Assembly: GCA_963966185.1 (NCBI GenBank)
Contig: CAWZYM010000111.1
Coordinates: 1 to 64,000 of the forward strand
From: Rhabditoides inermis
Taxonomy: Eukaryota; Nematoda; Chromadorea; Rhabditida; Rhabditidae
Direction: 5' to 3'
DNA: 64,000 bases
This document shows positions 55,068 through 64,000 of the stretch, piece by piece. Position numbers and translations under genes: made by a program. Within the stretch, counting starts at the first letter, position 1. Each line of letters begins with the position of its first letter. The notes beneath the pieces are model-generated. The model was not told where the DNA came from. It saw only the letters and a program-made list of their open reading frames with translations, and made no database searches.

Positions 55068-57687
55068 TACAAGGGGGCGGTGAGCAGCAGCAGTAGTAGT
55101 AGGGAGCACGCGAGAGAGACGAGCATCGCCGAGACAGGCCGGCCCGGACCTGCAATCATGAAACCATTGATACTCAAATAGGATAAGGTGAATCAGACGT
55201 AAACGATTGAAACAAACTTCAATTGGTAAATGAGTGATACAGTTTTTGTACTTGTCATGATCATGTTTGCGATTCCAATTAAACTGATAAAATGAAGCAG
55301 GCGTAAAGTGAAATAGTTGTTATTCTTTTCCAACTATTTCGAATTGCTTTCAACTCGTGTAGTGGTCAGTTTTCATAGACACAAATATCTTGCAATTAAA
55401 CCTACCAGAGTTGGCGCGGGCTATGCCGGCCGCAGAGGAGGAGGTGGGGGAGGCGGCAGCAGCCGCGGCGCACTTGGCAGCTCGCACCGAGCAGTGCGCG
55501 GCAGCAGCGAAGAAGTCCACACCTGCAACAGCAACTCGTATTTTCGAAATGAAAACTCTTCTGCTCGTTTTCTTGCGCACAAGAAAAGTTGTCCACACCT
55601 GAAGGACACCATTCAGCCTGCGGGATTCGGAAACATTCGTCGTATTTGTGTACGTAACACTCGCGAATAGATTTCATGAACCATCCAAAGTATAGAGCCC
55701 GCGAATGTGTTCCACTCTTTTCACGAGAGGCATTAGCGGTTAGACAAAGACCGAAATGGATCAAAATGAGTGAGGAGAGAGTGACTGATTAATATGAACC
55801 AATCCGATGAGGACATAACTGACCGTGTTGCATGTGTGTGCCCCTCTTGCCGCGCTCCCCTCCTCCTCCTCCCGCCTCCTTCCTCTCCCCCTCTCCTTCC
55901 AGCACCACGCCTCGAACGTCGCACGGGTGCAGGCAGGAGCACGCCAGCCGATCGTGCGACGCCGACGACGGAATGCCAGACGCGGAGGAGATGTGCAGGT
56001 CTGAAATGAGGGAATCCGTCAGCTACAGATACTAGAAAATCAAACAACAAGACGAAATGAACAGTAGAAGTAGCGGATTTTGAAACGCTTTCGGAACACA
56101 TCGCGTTTCAAAGTCGCTGACCACACCAATGCCAGCAGCAAAGAGAGAACGAGGTCCACGCACCCCTGCACTGGAAGGAGGGATGTCCGGCGTAGTCGAC
56201 GACCTTGCTGGTGGCGAGGTGGGGGCACGCCAGCTGCGCGTAGTAGCACCTGCAACGATGCGTTCCAATCACTCTTTCGTCCCTCTGTCACACACACAAA
56301 CTTACCTGTACCATTCTGCCATTGGCAAAATGCAAAAGAGCAAATTCTCTTATCAAACGAACATTCAGTAAATGCGAACAGAAAGAATGTACGATACATA
56401 GTAAAAGCGACAAAATAAATAAAATAAACAAAATTCCTACCAGTTGATGCAGGGCGGAGTCCTCCATACATCGACTACTTGTACCAGCAACCAGCGCGCG
56501 TACCACGTCTGCAAATATATATTATAGAGATTAGATATAATATTTGATTACAATATTCGATGAACAGTTTTACTATTACCAATATCAGTCACTTCATCTA
56601 TATAGCTGCAGCCCAGCGTTTGAAAAAAGAAGTCGCTTACATCTTACATCAAACAACGCGGTAACGTCTCAGAAATCGCACATCGTTGTCTCTTACCCGC
56701 TCTAGTCTAATTTCATCTTGTCTGATACAGCTTCCTTGTCGCTTCTTCTTTTTTCGCACCCCTTTCCTACGGCTCCCTCCTTCTCCTCCTTCTCTTCCCT
56801 CGGCCACAACCGCTCTTCATCCATTTTACGAATACACACATCGACTCTCTATCTCTCTCTCCTCCCTCCCTCTCTCCCTCCCTCTCTTTCTCTCTCTCTC
56901 TTCCTCCGCCCGCCACACCCAAATCAATCGAGTGCTGCGCATTGAGAGTGGCGGAGAGAGAGAGGGAGGGAAGAAGAGAGAGGGAGAGGGAGAGGGAGAG
57001 AGAGGGAGGGAGTTGTTTACTTGTCCGTCGTCGGCTGCATCACTCACTCACTCAATCGGTCAGTCCCCCAATATGCGTATCCCCCCTCTCTCTCTCGCAC
57101 CCCGGATGCACCACCAAATACACAATGGGCCGAGGACACAAAAGGGAATCAAACCCCGTCCGTCGCGCGACCGAGACACCAAAACATGAAGCGGATGTGT
57201 GTGTGTGTGTTGGGTTGGTGCCGGCGCAGAGAGCCGGGATTCCCCCTCCATCCCCTCTCTCGCCCCCTCACACTAGAGTGTGTGGCGAAGCGCCATTTCG
57301 GTTTCGGTATTGCATTATTGGCAGAGCCGCGCGCTGCGGCGAGCCAGCGAGACCGGAACTCGCGTCTCCAGACCACCCGCTCCCCTCCTCTTCCACCACC
57401 ACTCATCTCCTATAGCCATCCGAGTCATACCGGAAGCGCCTCCAGAGAGGGATCAGATGCGCCCCCGTCGATCGAGAGGCAAAGCCGGCGGCTTTCGGCT
57501 ATGTATGCAAATGAGCGAGCACATTTCCCACACTCTAAGCCACACATTTGCCGAGTGTGAGTGAGTGAGTGAGTGAGTGAGAGAGGGATGCGCGCCTACT
57601 TCTTCATTCGACACGACGCAAAACGAATCGATTTGTGAGCAGAGTGCAGGGAATGATCGGAGTGAGTCGAGTGAGTGCTCTGTATCC

Positions 57688-57761
<74 letters not shown>

Positions 57762-59724
57762 TGCCGCCGGCTAGTCCCTATGTTGCATCCGCCCGCCCGC
57801 CGCGCAATTTTATCATCATTGTTGGATGGAACATGCGAGGCGCGCGGCGGACGCTTCTCTCTCTTCTTCTCTCCCTCTCTTCCTCTCTCTCTCTCTCTCC
57901 CCTCTCTCTCCCAATATAAGCACTCTGCGCCCCCGAGCGAGCTCAGCTCAAGAGAGAGACAGAAAGGGAGAGAAGGGAGAGAGAAGGCCCACATAAATGT
58001 GACATGAAATCTGCATCATATCGCCTATGCGAGAGAGCGGCTAGAAGAACTGCTTGGGGGTGAGACGACAAAAAGAGGGAACGCCCGGCGGGGGCACTTC
58101 CCCCTAGACCACCCAAGCAGCACACAAGCTAGACGACCCCGAGAGAGATATGCAAAGTGACAAGCGCGGGTGAACCGTAATAAAGGAAACGTAAGGTGGA
58201 ACGTACCCGGCAGGTGTGGCAGGTGCCATTGGGGGAGAAGGGACGAGTCGCGGAGGCCGTATCTCGGGCAAGCATGCAGTCGAACCTGTAATGAAACGTA
58301 CTGTTTGATTTTTTTTGTCACATGCCTGATCCCCTGATCTAATGGCGTCTTACACTCCGGAACATGACAAAATGTTTCGCAAAACGATGTGCCAGATGTT
58401 CGCAGCAAATTGTTGTGCAGCAAGCATTTTTCACATTTTCATAATATCAGACATGCTCGAACCACTTATTCGCCGAAAGCAAATCGCAGCGTTTCCGATC
58501 GGGTATGAATGACTAATGACGGGGAGGGGAGGGGGAGTTCTTCAATCGGCTTGCTCTCCTGATCCTAGTGCGCCATTTCCGTTCCATCGATCAAACAGCA
58601 AGTCTCTCATTGCATGCCTTCGCCAGGATGTATGTATGAATTTCAAATGCGCTGTCGGCGGCTCGCTGACTTCTATCCTCAAAGTCAAAGAGCTCTCTCT
58701 CTCATTCGTTTTTCCCTGAATCTCACCGCGCCAAATGAGCACATATGTAGCACCACGCGCGTTTACATTATACACAACAAAAAAAAAGAGAAAGTCCCGC
58801 AACAATGTATACATCAGATGACGGCGAATTTGCATAATTATGTGCGAACACGTCACCTGTAGAGGGTCTTGTCGAACTCCGCAAAAGCAGACTGCAGTTG
58901 CGATATCCTGAAAACGTGAACACAATAACTGAAAGGAATTGAATGAGGTTGTACGTATCATAATCATGTTTGCGAATCCGAATGAACACACCAAGGGTCA
59001 GATCAACATTTGCCGCATTGTAAATTTCCTGTTGTGTTAATGTGTTTTTAATATATCTTGGTAGATAAAGATTGTTATTATTATATGCGTGAAACGTACC
59101 GTTCGTCCAGCCTCCTCATGCAGGCTCGGCAGTGCTGGCGCGAGCCGCGCACGCAGTCCCGACCGCGCTCCCCCGCTTGCAACGGAGCAGCCTGCAAAGA
59201 CAATTGTAATTTTTAATAGTAATGTTTAGTAATGTTTAGTATAATGTTCAGTAATTATAGTAATAGTAAAAACAATAGTAGTGTTTCTGTCCAACAAGTG
59301 TTATCATTCGTTAGACAGGAATATTAGCAAAACATTATGCGCTCAGTTTATAACGGAGCAGACGCATGAAGGCTCAGAAGTTAGGAGTCGAAGCCATTGG
59401 AACCAAACTGATGTTTTCTTTATTGCCGTGTTATTGTTTCGAGTTCGCGCTATATGTAATATGTCAATGACCTAACTTTGTAAAACATCATGCCGTCTAA
59501 TGAAGAAGTCTGTTCACGGTTGCATTTGGGAGAAGAATGAGTGCATTTGTGTGCATTTGGGAGAAGAATCAATGTTCCCTCGCACTCTCGTCGGACTCTG
59601 TTCAGCCGGAACTCTACGCAAGAGACGCAACCCTAGAGAGACCGCTATGAATAGATTGCCTCATTTCGCTCATGTGTTTTTTTCTTCTCAAAGAAAGGAG
59701 CTGCGCACTAGGAGCGGATGAACA

Positions 59725-59775
<51 letters not shown>

Positions 59776-61502
59776 AGAAGAAGTAGGGAGGGCGAGTGGC
59801 AGGCCTAGATAAACAACTCACTCAACAGACGCCCGAGACACAACAATATACACATATTCAGAATGCAGCCCGGAAATGAGATTATATACAACTACGCGTA
59901 TAAAAAATACACCAATACAGTTTGAAATAAAAATGGTGATAGATATAGATATAAATATACAAAGTAAGAGGACAACGGAATAACCGGCTAAACTGAAATA
60001 TGTGACAAGAAAGTGATGGTGAACAAGCCAGCTTAGCAAAATATGTGTGAGGGCACAAGAATGGCCGACCTGGAATAGCTGTAGGGCGGTGAGCGGCTGG
60101 GCGCCGGCCTGGATGTAGATGCCGGCCAGCGCCGTCTGCCGCGCCTCGCCGCCCTCCCGCCAGCACGCCTCCTCCGCCACGCTCCGAGACCTGCAACAAT
60201 CGTCATGTTACACTTTCACCACATTGCCAGCCGAGCGACCTGTCGCGCCACCGATTGACATCAATTGGTTTATGCGATTGGGTTGTTTGTTATGGTGGAT
60301 GTGCACGTGCAGTATGATTATGACATACCATATGAGGCACTGCTTGTCGGGTGGTCGTCTCCGCGCCGCGTCGGCTGCGTCCGCTCCAACCGGAGGCCAG
60401 CCACACGGTAATGAAACTGCGGCTGCAACAGGCACACATTGTAAGGATGTTACTGTCGAATTAAAGGTAGTGTACCCTCTGAATCTGGGTGTATGTGTAG
60501 ATACAACATGTCATTGTTTACGACTCAATGAGTATATTATGATGATGCAAATATATACTCTGAAACAATTTAGTTTTAAAAAATCATTAAAATATTGGAG
60601 TGAGCACACTATCGGCACACTATCGACCACACTATCGGCTGTTTCATTCAAGACAATTTATTTGCATGTGTTTATATTGTTTCTTATGTCATTCTTATTT
60701 TAGATAACATTTCTACTATGTGTTTCTTTTACTAAACTGGCGAAAACAGCTGATGGGAAATTATATGCTGAACGCAGTAAGTTCTGTTAAAAATCATAAC
60801 TCACAACGTTGCGCAAATATGCGTATCATGTTGGATTTAAATAAATGTTTGATAATTTTTAATTTCATTATTTTTCATCACAAACAACCATAAACGACAT
60901 AAAAATTCCTCTAAAAGGCATTGATAATACATTCGTGATACTTTTCAATATTGGATTCAGAGGGTACACTACCTTTAAAGGGACAGTTTCACATAAAAAT
61001 GAATGAGGTCTATTCATTAGATCATGACGTCACTAGAACATTTTGAAACGAAAGTTGTAGGTCTTCGCGTATTCGAGTAATGCGCGTTTGAGTGGTTCGC
61101 ACTTCGAATTGAAACTCGCGCCAAAATCAGAAGGGCAAAAGACCGTGCGATTTTTTGAGAGAGCGCAGACTGCTTGCGCGCGCGCGGCTTGTGGCAGAAA
61201 GGCCTCTCAGACGGCAGTCACCAAAACATCCAAAGTAGGAAACAACGTAGTTTACAGTTTGCCTTTCACTCACCTGACTTCTGTGTGGCGGCTTGCGTGG
61301 TGCCAGCTATCAACGCGAGCAGCACACATAGCAAGAGTGTGCTGCTTGTGCTGACTCGGCTGCGTGGCTGCTGGTGGGGGATGGATGGTGTGGTGTGGGT
61401 GGTGTTGGTGTGTTCCTGTCGGCTCGCCTCCTCTGACGACGACGACGACGACGGCAGGCTAGCACTCGACTCTCCCTCTCCTCCCGCCCGCCACTCGCGC
61501 AT
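55068..61502 (-). CDS. NLF-1/FAM155 (NALF)-like NALCN channel partner
   Basis: Minus-strand exons: 61502-61274, 60422-60329, 60190-60070, 59191-59100, 58907-58857, 58285-58207, 56508-56441, 56249-56164, 56000-about 55900, 55522-55406, 55149-55068. Nearly all join in phase; only the donor near 55900 is unresolved. N-terminus: Ser/Thr-rich stretch, then a hydrophobic segment (TLLLCVLLALIAGTTQA). The core is a cysteine-rich ectodomain with CRACMRRLDERISQLQ, FDKTLYRFDCMLARD, NGTCHTC, TWYARWLLVQ, PPCINWCYYAQLACPHL, YAGHPSFQCR and CLHPCDVR. The C-terminus ends with a second hydrophobic segment ([18 protein letters not shown]). Cysteine pattern and the two hydrophobic ends fit the FAM155/NLF-1 family, which resides in the ER/plasma membrane and is needed to deliver the NALCN sodium leak channel in neurons. 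The family call rests on recall of conserved patterns, not on a search. Confidence 0.65.
57690..57760. repeat. (CT)n microsatellite in an NLF-1-like gene intron
   Basis: Pure CT dinucleotide run of about 70 bases within the large intron 58206-56509. On the transcribed strand this is (GA)n. A (GA)n run of similar size lies at about 59729-59773. Confidence 0.9.
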
Positions 61503-63228
61503 ACAACGGAGCGGCGGCAGTGGCGGCGGCGGCGGCGGTGTGAGATGCGATGCGACCACGACCGCCCAACACACGCATCTCACCTGCAAGAACAAGGTAC
61601 GTTTCAATCAATAAATCAATCGTTATAGCACATTTATACAGTTAATATGCCTACCTGGCCAGGCGGGTGGGTGCTGGGTGCGCGCTGGCGCCTGCTCCTC
61701 CTGCCGCTGCTTTCGCCGCCTTCGCCCGCGGCTCGTTCTCCTGGTGCTGGTGCCTTGCCTCGCCGACTGCGGCCTGCTATCGCCCGCCAACCGCCTGCCG
61801 CCACTCACGCCCGACCACCGCCCAGACGCCAACTGTAAAGGGCGAGCAGTTAGAAGAGTACGGACTATCAAACAAGATCTCACTCAGTCAGAACGGTCGT
61901 GCACCCACATAAAATTCCCCAGAATGTTTTTTGTTTAGCCGGTTGAATCTTTCTCGTCGAGAATAAGCTCAGGTAAGCTGGCTCGGATGCGTGGCTGCTG
62001 GTACTTTTATAATTCGTCGTGTTTGGGCCGCTATAAAACAATATATGTTGAAACGTACTGTCAGGGTTGTTGTGTATGGGCGGAGGAGGTGGAGGGAGAG
62101 AGGCGAGGATGCCTCTTCCGCTTCGCTCTCCCACACCGCCGCAGCGTCACGCAACGGCGTCGTTCTGAAACACGTGTTCCGTGCCCGCCATACATTTCTG
62201 CCCGGATAACACACGATGATATATAGGCGAAATAAGTGCGTTGCATGATTGGGCGAAATTCGAAAGAAGTGGCCGCCTGCGGGCCGCGGCTAGTAAACAA
62301 CAACAACACCAACATAGACGCAGGGTGGACGAGTGAGGGAGAGGGAGAGGGAGGGAGAGATGTGTGCGTGCGGTATTGGCAATCGAAAACAGGGTAGACG
62401 AAAAGACGAGAGATAGGGTGGATAGGCAGACACGGGAGACGTCTCACGATCGGAGGAGAGAGACGTGGATTCGGTTTCCATATAAGAGAGAGGAGGAGAT
62501 GTGTGTGTATTGGCCACCACACAAATAATAACGCGCAGCGAGAGCATGCAGCAACGAAGCGCAGCTGAAAACGAAGCAGCAGCAAAAACAAATAAACAAA
62601 ATGAGAGCGAGCCGGCATGTGTATGGAATGGCGTGTCGGAAACGTAGGTAAAAAAGCGGAGTAGAGCATATTGCAGGTGTAACGCACATGTGGAAAGATG
62701 TAGGAGAGGGGGAGAAGGAGTATGCAGCATACATCCTCCCCTCTGCCACCCCCACAATATACACACACACTACACCCACAACAACATGCATCAGCATAAT
62801 GGGCACGCGCCGATGCATCAAGCACCGCCCAGCATCGATCATCCGAGTTCAACAAACAAGGTTCTCGCAGACGCAGAGAGAGAGAGGGGGAGGGGGAGAG
62901 AGAAACTCACTACCCCCTCGAATATTCAAATAATCTATACACGGGGAGGGGCGCGAGTTGCGAGAGAGGGGCGCGCGCGGCGTGGCGGCGTCCAGTTTCC
63001 GGCTCCCCGCTCCCGGTTTGCCGAAAAGTTCATTTCCTTCCAGACTCGACGGACGAGGGGTGAGTGTGCGAGGAGGGGAGGAGAAGACCGCATCCCGCGG
63101 GGACCATCCCACCCCCGACGACACGACACGTGCACTCGCGCCGGACACACCAGCCATAAAGCATAAAATGAGACTGCTGCGCCTCCCGGACAGAGCACGT
63201 TCGCACAGACGACGACATTATCGAAATC

Positions 63229-63267
<39 letters not shown>

Positions 63268-64000
63268 TCTCTCTCCACGCCGAGAGACGCGGAAAGAAGG
63301 AAAAAGCGCGCAATGCGCAGCTAATGCATACAATGCACCCCCACCGATGGCCCGCCGGCGAAATGTGTCCGGTGGCTCGGCGCGACGCGCGCGCAAAAAC
63401 GAAGCAGTGCTGGGAGTGGGCAAAAACCATACAACGACGCAATTGGAGCGAGGGTGTATGTGTGTGTGTGTAAGTGGGGGGAGTCGCTCGCTCGATCCGT
63501 CATGCCCAAAAGAGGGGCAGACTGGAGCACTTGCAGGCACTGCGTGTCAGTTGCCAATAAAATGTGCAAAGTCTGCGCGAGCGAGAGAGGGAGAGGGGGG
63601 AGAGATGCGGCGGCGGGGCGCGAGGCCCTCTGAGTATATGCAATGCGCGAATCGCATCTAGCGAGCGAGGAGAGAGAGAGAGAAGGGATGCGCAGCGGGG
63701 AAGACGAAGAGAAGACGGCTCGTCCCGAGGAAGCCGAGCCTTCCTGTCTCGGCCCTCGCTGGCCCAGACCTTCCGGCACTGAACAGCATCCACCCCACCC
63801 ACACGCAAACAAGGACAAAGAGGGGGAGGAGAGAGGGGGAGAGGGAGAGGCGCGAATGCATACATTAACCGAGACCATGGGTGCGACGGCGGCGGGGGAG
63901 TGCTCTCCCCAGCCCGCGCCGGGAGGCGACAATTGAATCCAGAGGGCACTCTCTGCATTAGCATACTCCGCGCGTAGAGAGAAAGGGAGAGCGAGAGGAG
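61503..64000. other. Upstream region of the NLF-1-like gene
   Basis: On the minus strand an acceptor (TTCTTGCAG) precedes the first coding exon at about 61589. A likely 5' UTR exon runs about 61838-61656, between CCTTTACAG and GTAGGC. Beyond this the DNA is GC- and CpG-rich with GA/CT repeats (for example 63229-63265) and many ORFs that look like repeat artefacts. No further gene could be supported. Confidence 0.4.

Noticed and set aside
62061..63932. Minus- and plus-strand ORFs of 150-260 codons near the right edge
   Set aside because: Composition is biased by GA/CT and GC-rich repeats, and no splice-linked exons or domains were found.
1..64000. CRISPR arrays, tRNA or rRNA genes, bacterial operons
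   Set aside because: No spacer-repeat structure, cloverleaf or rRNA segment was noticed by eye; a tRNA scan was not possible, so small RNA genes could have been missed.

Overview
This window comes from a nematode nuclear genome. The evidence is dense multi-exon genes with short GT-AG introns, several acceptors directly in front of start codons (compatible with spliced-leader trans-splicing), a cluster of serpentine chemoreceptors of the nematode srh type, and a BEL/Pao retroelement carrying a phlebovirus-like envelope gene. No prokaryotic signals (operons, ribosome binding sites) are present. The genus cannot be fixed from the sequence. All gene models below were built by eye from splice consensus, frame continuity and recognisable domains; exon borders should be good to a few bases unless marked uncertain.

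Layout. 1-5290: decayed BEL/Pao provirus (end of RT, integrase, envelope), plus strand. 5720-6643: a five-exon zinc-knuckle/coiled-coil gene. 6926-9237: minus-strand exons of one or two unrecognised genes. 9240-11738: no convincing gene. 11739-16369: sphingomyelin-synthase family gene with a SAM domain (16 exons). 16889-30980: an XPG/ERCC5-type DNA repair nuclease. Its 7-kb central intron (21290-28231) holds two intact srh-type chemoreceptor genes in a head-to-head inverted duplication, a third decayed copy, and a Helitron-like repeat. 33254-40499: quiescin sulfhydryl oxidase (20 exons), with a TA-flanked MITE and a second Helitron-like copy in its introns. 41905-48876: an AT-hook nuclear protein whose largest intron carries a Penelope-like retroelement in reverse orientation, with its GIY-YIG nuclease domain at the N-terminus. 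49911-51912: a lysosomal acid lipase pseudogene. 52059-54207: a RING-finger gene. 55068-61502, minus strand: a cysteine-rich NLF-1/FAM155 (NALF) type NALCN-channel partner. 61503-64000: upstream DNA of that gene.

The genes do not form one pathway. What ties the window together is how mobile DNA and whole gene copies sit inside introns: chemoreceptors inside a repair gene, a permuted Penelope element inside an AT-hook gene, Helitron-like and TIR elements in other introns, and GA/CT simple repeats next to splice sites. The most notable observations are the permuted Penelope-like element with hairpin-rich 5' DNA, the nested chemoreceptor palindrome inside XPG together with frame breaks that occur only in the XPG exons downstream of it, and a 42-bp minisatellite in which every unit carries a splice-acceptor-like and a splice-donor-like motif.
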